From the NCBI RefSeq assembly GCF_020042285.1, contig NZ_CP083388.1:2506001-2570000 (forward strand): DNA of 64,000 nt. Direction: 5' to 3'. Positions 18,397 through 28,272 of this stretch are shown here, one piece after another. Under the pieces are notes generated by a model that was not told where the DNA came from, ran no database searches, and saw only the letters and a list, made by a program, of their open reading frames with translations. The translations under genes and the position numbers were made by a program. The first letter of the stretch is position 1; the number at the start of each line of letters is the position of its first letter. This DNA is from Ferruginibacter albus. Lineage in GTDB: Bacteria > Bacteroidota > Bacteroidia > Chitinophagales > Chitinophagaceae.

Positions 18397-19812
18397 TTAT
18401 CGGGCTATATCTACGATATTACTATGAAATTTTTTAAACCCGTTATCCAGCCATTTAGCATGCACCCCATCATTGTAATATTCATCCGTGCCGTTGTCAC
18501 TTATCAACTGAACCTTGCCTGTAAAGATTCCGTTATTGTAAACCGGGATAATAGCTTCCGATTTTAAATTCTTAACATCAATATTAATTAAAACCGGTGC
18601 GTCTGTTGCTGATCCTGTCCAACTATATAATGCTTCATTTAATTCTTCATCGCTGTTACCGGCAACAATTATGTATTTATTACCCAAGCGAATCATATCC
18701 CGAATCCCTCTGCCACCCAAGTCCAATTCAATTGGTGCTCCTATCGAAATATTTTCTTTTGGATGTCCTTCATTGAACCATGTTTCAAAATTTTGTATTG
18801 GTGCAATTAATGCTTTAGCCCGTTTTGATACAGGGACCATCGGTGCACGAAAACCAATGTACAATGTAGTACTATCAGGAGCAAATACCATTCCTTCTGC
18901 ATTAAAGCCATCGGTACTTTTTGGAGTATTTCCGTATCCGGCAGCTTTGGAAAGCTTGTAGCCATTATCATCTCCCCACTTTAAAATATCTCTACGCAAT
19001 TGCATGTAATATCCTTTAAAAGAGAATTTTACATTATTCCCTGTACCATCTATATCCGTTGCAAAAATGCAGCTGCGGTTAGGTTCTTCCTTAAAATTCT
19101 TTCCGCCATTACTCATCGAACCTGTCCAGTAAAAACGTTTAGGTTTTTTTAAGCTTGAAGCAACAGCTTCACAATCCACTTCCTTAGCGCCATCAGGCAA
19201 TTGCATTTCACTGCCATAATTATATGCAGTTAATGGAAGTCCGGATTGATATCGATGATAAATAAATAAAAGATTGTGCTCATCATCTGCCACCAGCATA
19301 TAATTACTATCTAATGCAATTGCTGCAGAAGCATCTGCCATAGCTGTATGCCAATATGTATCTTTTGAATCCGAAGCAGATGCTGCAAAATTTATCACCA
19401 GCGTTGTGCTTTTTTTATTCTGTGTAAGCGTTAGCGTTATATTACTATAGCCAACGCCTGCAGGGTTCATTTTGATAATTGCATGCCCGTCTTCTTTTGT
19501 AATAGTGATTTTATCATCTCCGATAACAGATATATTATCGCTATTGGAGGTAAGCATATAATCTGTTTTTGCAAGAGGCATATTATTTTCCTTTACATCT
19601 ACCACAATTCCCTGGTCAGAAGCCGGGTCTGTTGGATCACCAATGACGCTACTGATGTATGGCGGATTTAACAAAGGAGTTGTAGCTGTATGATCAAAGG
19701 TCAACTCCAATCCGCCATCCTGCTTATATTGAAAAGCAAATAAAAAAATGCCTGCGAAACAAAATACTATTATCTGTATTCTTTTTACAAGCATTGCAAT
19801 ATTATTATTCAT
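18397..19812 (-). CDS. Exported DUF3616-like protein
   Basis: A 471-residue protein with an N-terminal signal or anchor (hydrophobic 8-27). Residues about 30-150 look like an Ig or cadherin-like strand domain, and residues 160-471 like a beta-propeller with DUF3616 features: DGFNAEGMVFAPD, then LYIGFRAPMVP and GGRGIRDM. DUF3616 is structurally related to esterase-like phytase domains, but no activity is proven. It is the last gene of a leftward operon after a phosphate-type porin, 8 bases downstream, so use of a phosphorylated compound is a reasonable inference. Confidence 0.65.
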   Translation of the reverse strand: MNNNIAMLVKRIQIIVFCFAGIFLFAFQYKQDGGLELTFDHTATTPLLNPPYISSVIGDPTDPASDQGIVVDVKENNMPLAKTDYMLTSNSDNISVIGDDKITITKEDGHAIIKMNPAGVGYSNITLTLTQNKKSTTLVINFAASASDSKDTYWHTAMADASAAIALDSNYMLVADDEHNLLFIYHRYQSGLPLTAYNYGSEMQLPDGAKEVDCEAVASSLKKPKRFYWTGSMSNGGKNFKEEPNRSCIFATDIDGTGNNVKFSFKGYYMQLRRDILKWGDDNGYKLSKAAGYGNTPKSTDGFNAEGMVFAPDSTTLYIGFRAPMVPVSKRAKALIAPIQNFETWFNEGHPKENISIGAPIELDLGGRGIRDMIRLGNKYIIVAGNSDEELNEALYSWTGSATDAPVLINIDVKNLKSEAIIPVYNNGIFTGKVQLISDNGTDEYYNDGVHAKWLDNGFKKFHSNIVDIAR

Positions 19813-19820
19813 CTAAAAAA

Positions 19821-21092
19821 TTAATCTATTACTAATTGCCAACCTATTCTAAATTCATTGTGCCATTTATTGGTGTTAATAGATTCTCCACCATATTTGA
19901 GGTTAGATTGAGGTTGAAGATTCTGGTCAAAAGAGGCTTTGAGCATTGAATTATAGCCCTTCAGCATATACGAAACGCCGCAAGCCCAATGGTTACTTAC
20001 GCCATCTACCAAATCATTGGCATTCATTTGATCATAACGGGCTGATAAAATCAGTTTAGCAGGCTTTACATAATAGTTGCCTTGTACATACCAGCCACCT
20101 GCATTAAAGTTGCCGCCGGTAAAGCTTTTTGGCAATCCATTTAAGTGTGCATCCGCCGAGTCGTGTGGCGTTGCGTGCAACAAAATAGTTTCTGCCTGTA
20201 AAGAGAAGTTACGATATTCAAACGATGCGTCTACGCCCCAGATCATTTTTTGCCCGTTAATAACTTTTAATTCCATTGCTGAAGCGCTGCTGTTTAACAT
20301 AGCGCCTGTTTCGCCCGGTAAAAAAGTAGCACCTGAAGGTAAAATACGATTGGAGTAACGAATATTGGCACCTACTGAAATATTGGGTGTAGTCAATCCT
20401 TGTACATCAATCATCTCTTCATTATGATTTTCAGGATATGACGCTTCTACTCTTCCTATGAATTCAAAGCCGCCGCTTGGATCGTTGGTGCCACCTAATA
20501 TTGTTTCTCCAACACCTGAGTAAACACCAATAGCACTTCTTAAACGTCCGCTCCAGTCAGAACGGCTCAATTTAATTCCTACATCACGGCGAGACATAAA
20601 ATCTCCTTTTGTTATTTGTGGACGTTCCCAATATGGCGACTCGAAATGTTCAACTAAAGAGTTTAATGAAAAAGGAACTTTAGAATACCCAAACTTAATG
20701 TTGAATAATTTCTTTAGTCCTTTATAAGTAATATTGGCATCTAACAACGGACCTCCATCAGGTTGATAAGCAGTTCCCCATTGCGCAAAATCCAGTTGTA
20801 CATTATATTCGTAGTCTTTTCCTACTTGCCCTTTAACATCCAGGCGGGCATCTTTTAGCTTGAACAGATTTTTTGTAAGATCAGGCGTTGCACCGGCAGG
20901 ATATTGTCTTAGATCGATATAAGAAGAAAAAATAGTACCAATCTGAATGGTGTTATTTCCACTGTTTATTTTAAAAGGTTGAATACCGTTGATATTATAA
21001 TCGGTATACCCCATTTGCTGTTGTGCAGATAACTTACTAAAAGAAAGAACAAGTATTAGTAAGGATGCTATTTTAGCAGTTGTTAGTTTCAT
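19821..21092 (-). CDS. Outer-membrane porin, OprO/OprP-like
   Basis: A 423-residue protein with a signal peptide (cleavage near KLSAQ) and a porin barrel of the phosphate-selective OprO/OprP family: KLKDARLDVKGQVGKDYEYN at the start of the barrel, then FNIKFGYSKVPFSLNSL and SRRDVGIKLS. It forms a channel in the outer membrane for small anions; phosphate or pyrophosphate selectivity is a family trait and is not proven here. It lies between an Ig-like lipoprotein gene (34 bases upstream) and the DUF3616 gene. Confidence 0.8.
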   Translation of the reverse strand: MKLTTAKIASLLILVLSFSKLSAQQQMGYTDYNINGIQPFKINSGNNTIQIGTIFSSYIDLRQYPAGATPDLTKNLFKLKDARLDVKGQVGKDYEYNVQLDFAQWGTAYQPDGGPLLDANITYKGLKKLFNIKFGYSKVPFSLNSLVEHFESPYWERPQITKGDFMSRRDVGIKLSRSDWSGRLRSAIGVYSGVGETILGGTNDPSGGFEFIGRVEASYPENHNEEMIDVQGLTTPNISVGANIRYSNRILPSGATFLPGETGAMLNSSASAMELKVINGQKMIWGVDASFEYRNFSLQAETILLHATPHDSADAHLNGLPKSFTGGNFNAGGWYVQGNYYVKPAKLILSARYDQMNANDLVDGVSNHWACGVSYMLKGYNSMLKASFDQNLQPQSNLKYGGESINTNKWHNEFRIGWQLVID

Positions 21093-21125
21093 TTTTATGA
21101 TTGATGAGCTTGGTAAATAAATTTA

Positions 21126-22868
21126 TTATTGATTATATCCTTGTACAGTTAAGTTATCAAAACGGTCGTTACCTGATGTATTGGTATTACCATTTGAAAA
21201 AGTGATCTTGATCTTAAAGTTTGGATTATTATTCGCAGCAGGAATAGAAGAGAAATCAAATGTATGCAACTCATATGCAGGATCTATTGCACCGATCGTA
21301 TATGTTGAATTAGCAAGATTAGCCGAAGTATAAGTTGTTCCGTCTGTTGTATAGGAAATAGTATTGACCAATGCAGCATTAGCCGCACTGCTGGCTTCAA
21401 CTGCATAGCTTACTGTAATAGTTTTATAACCTGTTGTTGGTGCGGTAATAATCAGATCATTGACAGGATTTCTTACACGAAGTGATTTACCATCTACATC
21501 ACTGTTTTGAGCATTAAGACCTCCCGCTGTGCTTGATTGTGAATCATAATATCCTGTAGTGCTTGATACTGTAGCAAAATCCATAGACAAAGTACCTCCA
21601 CCAACAGTTGAGGTTGGAACTAGCAAATTGGTCGTAGGATTATCATTATTAAAGTTCCAGTAATGTAATAATGTTAAAACAGAGGCATTACTAACGGTTA
21701 TGGTTAGTATCTGTGTTCCCGTACCGCTTCCATTAATAGCTTTTAATGTTACCGGGTATGTACCTGCAGTGGTAGGAGTACCACTGATAACACCGGTAGA
21801 AGTATTAATAGTTAACCCTGCCGGTAAACCTGTTGCATCATAACTTGTAGGATTATTAGATGCAGTAATAGCATAACTAAAAGATGAACCAACGGTACCG
21901 CTTGCAGTGGTAGTGCCAGAGATAACAGGAGTATTCCCTACAGGTTGATCACTAACACCAATGGTCAATGTTTGAGTTCCTGTACCGCTTGCATTAGTAG
22001 CTTTTACTGTAACATTAAAAGAACCTGCAACAGTAGGCGATCCGCTGATAACACCTGTTGAAGCATTTACCGTTAACCCAGAAGGTAAACCTACCGCAGC
22101 AAATGTTGTTGGATTATTAGAAGCAGTAATGGTATAATTAAAAGGACTGCCAACAGTAGCGCTTGCCGTAGCACCACTTGAAATAACCGGCGCATTTCCT
22201 GAAGGAGTAGAACTATTGAGGTCGTCTCCTGTAACTGTTAAATTATCAAAACGATCATTACCTGATGCACCTGTATTACCATTTGAGAAGGTAATTTTTA
22301 TTTTAAATTTTGAATTATTGTTCGCTGCAGTAATGCCAGAAAAATCAAATGTGACCAACTGGTAATCCGGATCCAATGCGGTTATTGTATAAGTAGCATT
22401 ATCAAGATTAGCTGAAGAATAATTTGTTCCGTCTGTTGTATAAGAAACTGTATTTGTCAGTGCTGCGCTGCCGCTGCTGGCTTCTATTGCATAAGCGATC
22501 TTGATATTTTTATATCCTGTTGTAGGGGCAGTAATAACTATATAGCTGCTTGGGTTTCTTACACGAAGCGACTTGCCATCCACGTCATTGTTTTGGGCGT
22601 TTATTCCTCCCGCTGTACTGGATTGTGAATCGAATAAAACAGTTGTACGTGATACTGCAGGAGAATCAATGTATATAGCACCTCCGCCAATTGTGTAATT
22701 GGGGATCAGCATTTCGGCGGTGGTATTATCATTATTAAAATTCCAATAATGTAACACAGTTCCTGTTGCACCACCTGATGGAGGTGGAGTATTAGTAGAA
22801 GGAAGCCTGTCTTTTACGCATGAGGTAAATGCCAAAATAGTAATGGCAAAAGCAAGTAAATTTTTCAT
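21126..22868 (-). CDS. Ig-repeat lipoprotein with duplicated end domains
   Basis: A 580-residue lipoprotein (FTSC lipobox, Cys16). Its plan is mirror-like: a domain at about 38-215 starting LHYWNFNNDN and ending NDRFDNLTVTG, then two putative-Ig repeats at about 225-310 and 311-395 (each with NNPT, GLPxGLTxN and GVISGxPT), then a second copy of the first domain at about 400-580 ending NDRFDNLTVQG. The end domains show the same DVDGKSLRVRNP stretch, so they arose by internal duplication. It probably faces the outside and binds a ligand. It is the first gene of an operon with a phosphate-type porin. Confidence 0.72.
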   Translation of the reverse strand: MKNLLAFAITILAFTSCVKDRLPSTNTPPPSGGATGTVLHYWNFNNDNTTAEMLIPNYTIGGGAIYIDSPAVSRTTVLFDSQSSTAGGINAQNNDVDGKSLRVRNPSSYIVITAPTTGYKNIKIAYAIEASSGSAALTNTVSYTTDGTNYSSANLDNATYTITALDPDYQLVTFDFSGITAANNNSKFKIKITFSNGNTGASGNDRFDNLTVTGDDLNSSTPSGNAPVISSGATASATVGSPFNYTITASNNPTTFAAVGLPSGLTVNASTGVISGSPTVAGSFNVTVKATNASGTGTQTLTIGVSDQPVGNTPVISGTTTASGTVGSSFSYAITASNNPTSYDATGLPAGLTINTSTGVISGTPTTAGTYPVTLKAINGSGTGTQILTITVSNASVLTLLHYWNFNNDNPTTNLLVPTSTVGGGTLSMDFATVSSTTGYYDSQSSTAGGLNAQNSDVDGKSLRVRNPVNDLIITAPTTGYKTITVSYAVEASSAANAALVNTISYTTDGTTYTSANLANSTYTIGAIDPAYELHTFDFSSIPAANNNPNFKIKITFSNGNTNTSGNDRFDNLTVQGYNQ

Positions 22869-23051
22869 GTAGCTGTTTTAATTGGCGGCGAAGGTATTTT
22901 TGTGCTGTTAAGAAAAGGTTACGTAATTGTAAACAAACTATTACTGTAAGCCTGCAAACGTTGCCAGTTGGTGATTGGATTGTTAACGTGGAAAAGACGT
23001 GTAAATAAAAGGAAAATTCGGGTGTCGATTTATAACAAGCAAGTTATAGTC

Positions 23052-23092
23052 AAAAAAAAATCCCGGGTGTTTCTAAAAGAAACATACCGGGA
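23052..23092 (-). terminator. Strong leftward intrinsic terminator
   Basis: The stem (arms around 23060-23075 and 23078-23092, TTTCT facing AGAAA and CCCGG facing CCGGG) is followed on the minus strand by nine T. It is the first terminator after proS. Confidence 0.8.
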
Positions 23093-23163
23093 TAAAATTT
23101 TCATTGTGTAGTGATTACCGCTACTAAACTAAAGCTAAGCTTCAGCTTTTAATATCACTACAA
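23052..23163 (-). ncRNA. Possible structured small RNA or long proS 3' UTR
   Basis: Reading leftward, GTAGTGAT (ends at 23163) pairs with ATCACTAC further on; inside it AAAGCT and AGCTTT form a second hairpin. Then comes the terminator stem ATCCCGG...CCGGGAT (23060-23092) with a run of nine T. This is a compact folded RNA ending in an intrinsic terminator. I could not find a good promoter just upstream on this strand, so it may instead be the 3' end of the proS mRNA, whose stop is about 150 bases before it. Confidence 0.35.
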
Positions 23164-23314
23164 GTATATAATTGATTATTATCAATATAATAATTTACTC
23201 AACTTCGGAAAATACGTATGGCAAAACGTATTTTTACGATATAAACAGTATTTTTACGGCGCAGCCTAAATGATTTATTGTAGGATTACCAGCTTACCTC
23301 TTAACCACACTATC

Positions 23315-24793
23315 TTAATAAGCCCGGGCAAACAACACTCGTTGTTTACTGGGCTTTCCACTTAATATACACGACCCTTCTTCTTCAGGGTTATTTAAAG
23401 GGATACAGCGAATGGTAGCTTTAGTGAGATCTTTTATTTTTTCTTCTGTTTCCGGCGTGCCATCCCAATGAGCTGAAATAAAACCACCTTTATCATCTAA
23501 TAGTTGTACAAACTCATCCATATTTTCAGCCTTGGTTATATGCTTTTCCCGGTAACTTCTGGCTTTATCATAAATAGCTGTTTGAATAGTATCTAACAAT
23601 TGAATGATATTTTCGCCCAACCCATCTATACTCATACTCATTTTTTCTTTAGTATCACGACGGGCTACTTCTACTACATTATTGGCAATATCCCTCGCAC
23701 CAATTGCAATACGAACAGGAACTCCCTTCATTTCATATTCAGCAAACTTCCAACCGGGACGTGCATTATCATTATCATCATACTTCACTGAAACACCTGC
23801 GGCTTTTAATGTTCTCACCAGGTCGTTTACTTTTTCATCGATCTGCTTTTTTTGTTCTTCACCTTTAAAAATTGGAACGATCACCACCTGTATTGGTGCT
23901 AACTTGGGAGGCAATATCAAACCGTCATCATCACTATGCGCCATTACCAAGGCACCAATTAAACGTGTACTAACACCCCAACTCGTAGCCCATACATAAT
24001 CCAATTGATTATTCTTATCAGAGAATTTCACATCGAAAGCTTTTGCAAAATTTTGCCCAAGGAAATGTGATGTACCTGCCTGTAATGCTTTCCCATCCTG
24101 CATCAAAGCCTCAATACAATAGGTATCAACAGCACCGGCAAATCGTTCGTTAGCTGTTTTAACTCCTTTAATTACAGGAACAGCCATATAGCGTTCTGCA
24201 AAATCAGCATATACATCTAACATCTGCACGGTTTCGTCTACAGCTTCCTGTGAGGTAGCATGTGCAGTGTGTCCTTCCTGCCACAGAAATTCGGCAGTGC
24301 GCAAAAACAAGCGTGTGCGCATTTCCCAACGGACTACATTAGCCCATTGGTTTACCAAGATCGGAAGGTCACGATAAGATTGAATCCAACCTTTATATGT
24401 ATTCCAGATAATTGCCTCACTGGTAGGACGAATTATTAATTCTTCTTCCAGTTTTGCTTCAGGATCAACCATTAGCTTGCCTTTATTTTCCGGATCTGTT
24501 TTTAAACGATAATGTGTAACGATGGCACATTCTTTTGCAAACCCTTCTGCATTTTTTTCTTCTGCTTCAAATAAACTTTTAGGAACAAACAAAGGGAAGT
24601 AAGCGTTTTGATGACCGGTTTCCTTGAACATTTTATCCAGCACATCCCGCATATTTTCCCAAAGTGCATATCCGTAGGGTTTGATAACCATGCAGCCTCT
24701 AACTGCACTATAGTCTGCCAAACCTCCTTTTATAATAAGATCGTTATACCATTGCGAATAATCCTGTTCTCTGCTTGTAATTTCTTTGCTCAT
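23315..24793 (-). CDS. proS: Prolyl-tRNA synthetase, archaeal/eukaryotic-like type
   Basis: A 492-residue class II synthetase that charges tRNA-Pro. Class II motif 2 is visible in [23 protein letters not shown] followed by [24 protein letters not shown], and motif 3 in [13 protein letters not shown]. The anticodon-binding domain follows at about 305-400. The C-terminal zinc-domain-like tail ends in RAY. It lacks the long editing insertion of the bacterial type, which places it in the shorter ProS type 3 class common in Bacteroidota. Confidence 0.96.
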   Translation of the reverse strand: MSKEITSREQDYSQWYNDLIIKGGLADYSAVRGCMVIKPYGYALWENMRDVLDKMFKETGHQNAYFPLFVPKSLFEAEEKNAEGFAKECAIVTHYRLKTDPENKGKLMVDPEAKLEEELIIRPTSEAIIWNTYKGWIQSYRDLPILVNQWANVVRWEMRTRLFLRTAEFLWQEGHTAHATSQEAVDETVQMLDVYADFAERYMAVPVIKGVKTANERFAGAVDTYCIEALMQDGKALQAGTSHFLGQNFAKAFDVKFSDKNNQLDYVWATSWGVSTRLIGALVMAHSDDDGLILPPKLAPIQVVIVPIFKGEEQKKQIDEKVNDLVRTLKAAGVSVKYDDNDNARPGWKFAEYEMKGVPVRIAIGARDIANNVVEVARRDTKEKMSMSIDGLGENIIQLLDTIQTAIYDKARSYREKHITKAENMDEFVQLLDDKGGFISAHWDGTPETEEKIKDLTKATIRCIPLNNPEEEGSCILSGKPSKQRVLFARAY

Positions 24794-25060
24794 TTTTTAT
24801 TTTTTATTACGCTGTTTTAATTGATTATCGTTGAGAACAATTGAACAGTGGCCGTTAAACTATACGCTTAAATAAAAGTTTAATAGCAGTAATGCCGATG
24901 AACGAAATGTGACACAACGATGCTTATTTAAGAAACAAATGCCTGTATCAAAAAAAAATATAAAGATTTAACACTTTAAAGCACCTAAAAACTTCCTAAA
25001 TAACATCTAAATAACCGGCGCAAAAATAGTAACTTTAATAGGTAATTAAACAGGTTAGTA

Positions 25061-25756
25061 ATGAAGAAGATTTTTTTATATACAATGATCATTGCAGCTT
25101 TTGTAAGTAGTTGCTCTACTGTCTATAAAAGCGGGCAAACAGTGGATGATGTTTATTATTCACCTATGACAGGTGGCGGTTATGTTGCAGCAAAGCCGGC
25201 ACAACAATACCAGGAGCCTTATAGAGACCCGGAAATCGTAATGAGTATACGGGACCCGAGATGGAGGGATATGTATGATGATTACGCCTATTCATCCTAT
25301 TACTCTCCTTATTACTACGGGTATACTTCTGATTATTATTACAACCCCTATTATTGTCCTTTTCCCGTTTACAGTTATGGTTACGTAAGTCCTTACAATT
25401 ACGGATATGGTTTTCCATATGGCGGCTACAATTACAATATTGTTTCCTATCAGCCTATAAACACTACGCCCAGGAAGACCAACCTGGATGCTTATAAAAG
25501 CGGTTATAATAATGATAACAGTACTATAAACAGGTATCAACCGGCTCCGCAAAAAAATTACAACAACTCTAATTATCAATACAGAACTACAGCACCATCT
25601 GATAATTACCAGGCCCCTACTTATAATAATACCGAGTATAATAATAGCAATATTAACCGCAACTATACGCCTTCTCCTTCCTACAATAGCGGAGGTTCAT
25701 CATCTGGCGGCGGAAGCGGCGGCGGTGTGTCCCGGCCAAGCAACGGCAGACAATAA
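25061..25756 (+). CDS. Tyr/Asn-rich lipoprotein
   Basis: A 231-residue lipoprotein (VSSC lipobox, Cys18). The body is low-complexity and rich in Tyr, Asn, Pro and Ser, with runs such as YYSPYYYGY and NNSNYQY, ending in a Gly/Ser tract (SSSGGGSGGGVSRPS). No fold is recognisable. It lies 24 bases before a FadL-like barrel gene on the same strand and is probably co-transcribed. A surface partner for that channel is possible but unproven. Confidence 0.65.
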   Translation: MKKIFLYTMIIAAFVSSCSTVYKSGQTVDDVYYSPMTGGGYVAAKPAQQYQEPYRDPEIVMSIRDPRWRDMYDDYAYSSYYSPYYYGYTSDYYYNPYYCPFPVYSYGYVSPYNYGYGFPYGGYNYNIVSYQPINTTPRKTNLDAYKSGYNNDNSTINRYQPAPQKNYNNSNYQYRTTAPSDNYQAPTYNNTEYNNSNINRNYTPSPSYNSGGSSSGGGSGGGVSRPSNGRQ

Positions 25757-25780
25757 TTAAACTCATAAGAAAGATCATAC

Positions 25781-27337
25781 ATGAATCATAAGAAAAAATA
25801 CTTACTCTCTGCCTTACTGTTTATTACTATTGGAGCTTATTCACAAATACCTGAAGATGCATTGCGTTATTCTTTTTACCCGCAAAATGCATCGGCACGT
25901 ATAATGGCAGTAGGTGGCGCAATGGGTTCTTTAGGAGGGGATATCAGTGCCAACTATGTAAACCCTGCCGGGTTAGGCATGTACAGAACATCGGAATTGG
26001 TTTTTACTCCGGGGTATTTTTTAAACAACAATTCAATCGATTTCAGAGGAACAAGTACACAAAACAATAAGAACAGTCTGGGTTTAGGTCCAACCGGTTT
26101 TGTATTTGGGTTTGATGATCAGGGGAAACCAAATACTAGTCATGCTTTCAGCATCGCAATATCACAAACTGCTAATTTTAATAATACTTTGCGTTATTCA
26201 GGCTATAACAATTACAGTTCCTATGCGGAACAATGGGCTGAAGAATTTTCAAAAAGCAATCTTTCGATCAACGATGCGATAAACAATCCCGGTTTTGCAT
26301 TTGGAACAGCGCCTGCTTTATATACTTACCTGGTAGATACGATCACCGTAAATGATACCGTGCGCATAAAAGCGTTGCCTGAATTTACGTTGGCGCAGGG
26401 CAATGCATTGTATCAACAAAACACAGTAGAAACAAAAGGCGGCATTTATGAGCTTGCCATCAGCTTTGCGACCAATAAGAATGATAAGTTTTTATTTGGG
26501 GGCAGCCTGGGAATACCGATACTGAATTACGACAACACCACTACTTTTTCAGAAACAGATACTTCCTCTAATCACAATAACTATTTTAATCATTTTACAT
26601 ATACAGATGCTTACAGTGTTTCAGGTGTAGGTTTTAATGTAAAGCTTGGCGCTATTTATAAGCCTAAAGAATATATTCGACTTGGATTAGCGTTACACAC
26701 TCCAACTTATTTTACTTCCTTACAGGAATCGAGAAGAACTTCCCTGGCAACTTATAAAGAAGGATATGCCAACAATAATGATTCTGTAAGTTCTGATCTT
26801 TTTACATCTGGACAGCCCGGGTTGAATAAATACAACCTGCTAACGCCTTTCAAACTTATTGCAAGTGGAAGTTACGTATTCAGGGAAACGGCGGACATCA
26901 CCAAACAAAAGGCATTTATTACTGCAGATATTGAATATGTGGATTATAACATCGCCTCTTTTTCTACAGATAATGAAGCCGCCTTACAGGATGAGCTGGA
27001 TTATTTTCACCAGTTGAACAGCGTGATAAGAAACCAATATAAAGGCACTTTTAATTTCCGTGCAGGAGGTGAGTTAAAGTTTAATACGATCATGGGCAGA
27101 TTGGGATTTGCTTATTATGGCAATCCTTATAAAGATGCTGCACTAAAAGCTACCAGAACGTTATTGAGTGGTGGAATTGGTTACAGGAATAATGGCTTTT
27201 TTATTGATCTTACATATGTTTATTCTATCAACAAGGATGTGAACTTTCCATACAGATTGGAAGATAAAGCCAATACATTTTCTACCGTTGATACGAAGAG
27301 AGGAAATATTGTAGCAACGTTAGGAATTAAGTTATAA
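25781..27337 (+). CDS. FadL/OmpP1-like outer-membrane channel
   Basis: A 518-residue protein with a signal peptide (cleavage near GAYSQ). The N-terminal hatch has the family pattern ARIMAVGGAMGSLGGDIS followed by NPAGLGMYR, as in the OmpP1/FadL group often labelled hemin receptor in Bacteroidota. The rest is a barrel with repeated aromatic-ended strands. The family moves hydrophobic molecules across the outer membrane; the substrate is unknown. Its 3' end overlaps the convergent miaA gene by 11 bases. Confidence 0.82.
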   Translation: MNHKKKYLLSALLFITIGAYSQIPEDALRYSFYPQNASARIMAVGGAMGSLGGDISANYVNPAGLGMYRTSELVFTPGYFLNNNSIDFRGTSTQNNKNSLGLGPTGFVFGFDDQGKPNTSHAFSIAISQTANFNNTLRYSGYNNYSSYAEQWAEEFSKSNLSINDAINNPGFAFGTAPALYTYLVDTITVNDTVRIKALPEFTLAQGNALYQQNTVETKGGIYELAISFATNKNDKFLFGGSLGIPILNYDNTTTFSETDTSSNHNNYFNHFTYTDAYSVSGVGFNVKLGAIYKPKEYIRLGLALHTPTYFTSLQESRRTSLATYKEGYANNNDSVSSDLFTSGQPGLNKYNLLTPFKLIASGSYVFRETADITKQKAFITADIEYVDYNIASFSTDNEAALQDELDYFHQLNSVIRNQYKGTFNFRAGGELKFNTIMGRLGFAYYGNPYKDAALKATRTLLSGGIGYRNNGFFIDLTYVYSINKDVNFPYRLEDKANTFSTVDTKRGNIVATLGIKL

Positions 27338-28223
27338 CTGCTTGCTGAATTGCGTTAAAATCAGGGGCATTCCATTTTACTTCTTCATCTTTTTTAAACC
27401 AGGTCATTTGCCGTTTGGCATAATGCCGGGTATTCAGCTTTATGTTGTCTATTGCTTTTTCTAATGAAAGCTTGTTATCAAAATATTCAAATAACTCTTT
27501 GTATCCTACCGTCTGCAATGCGTTGATGTGGCGATAAGGCAATAAAGCCTTCACCTCTTCCACCAATCCATCATTTATCATTATGTCTACACGCTGATTG
27601 ATCCTTTCATACAATTCTTCTTTCTGTAATTGCAATCCTATCTTTATAATATTAAAATCTCTTTGTTTTTTATTTTTTGCTTGAAAGTCAAGTATGGATC
27701 TTCCTGTTGATAATTTAACTTCCAATGCACGCATTAATCGTTGAGGATTTTTTATTTCACCTTTTGAGTAATAATGCGGATCATTGTCTTCCGCCTGTTT
27801 TTGTAACCATGCTAAGCCTTTGGTTTCATAATCAGTTATGATCTTATTTCTTATTTCAGGATCAATAGAAGGCATTGCATCCATGCCTTCACAAAAAGCT
27901 TTTATATACAATCCGGTTCCCCCAACCATAACAGCATGATCATTATTTTCAAAGATCGTGCGCACTTCCTGTAAAGCGTATTTTTCAAATACAGCAGCGT
28001 TCATTTCATCGTTAATTGAATGAGAATTGATGAAATAATGTTTTACTGATTGAAGTTCTTCTGTTGAAGGTTTTGCCACACCAATATTCAATTCTTTGTA
28101 ACATTGGCGACTATCGGCAGAAATGATTTGTGTGGAAAGGAACTGGGCCAGTTGTACAGCAATAGCCGTTTTGCCAACAGCCGTAGGACCAACTATTATA
28201 ATGCAGGTTTTATTCTTCATCAA
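27327..28223 (-). CDS. miaA: tRNA dimethylallyltransferase
   Basis: A 298-residue enzyme that adds an isopentenyl group to A37 of tRNAs reading UNN codons. The P-loop GPTAVGKT is at about 12-19, followed by SADSRQCYKELNIG and the family motif GGTGLYIKA. It also has NPQRLMRALE and a late TRHYAKRQMTWFKK motif. Length is normal. The start is one of two adjacent ATGs. Confidence 0.96.
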   Translation of the reverse strand: MMKNKTCIIIVGPTAVGKTAIAVQLAQFLSTQIISADSRQCYKELNIGVAKPSTEELQSVKHYFINSHSINDEMNAAVFEKYALQEVRTIFENNDHAVMVGGTGLYIKAFCEGMDAMPSIDPEIRNKIITDYETKGLAWLQKQAEDNDPHYYSKGEIKNPQRLMRALEVKLSTGRSILDFQAKNKKQRDFNIIKIGLQLQKEELYERINQRVDIMINDGLVEEVKALLPYRHINALQTVGYKELFEYFDNKLSLEKAIDNIKLNTRHYAKRQMTWFKKDEEVKWNAPDFNAIQQAVIT

Positions 28224-28272
28224 TTTGTGTGCATGTGAAGTACACTTTCAAATTGTTATCAATAAAATTCAA

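Larger units (their letters stand above)
22869..23314. other. 446-base intergenic region
   Basis: Between the leftward Ig-lipoprotein gene and the end of proS. It holds a strong leftward terminator, a nested inverted-repeat segment (23107-23163) and two direct copies of GTATTTTTACG near 23227-23260. No protein-coding frame is convincing. See the possible small RNA entry. Confidence 0.6.

Noticed and set aside
24794-25060. Leader peptide or tRNA-sensing element upstream of proS
   Set aside because: No Pro-rich short ORF or terminator was seen; only a GTTGTGTCA core in inverse orientation.
25164-25579. Antisense frames opposite the Tyr-rich lipoprotein gene
   Set aside because: They are shadows of a low-complexity coding region; the plus-strand product has a lipobox and a proper signal peptide.
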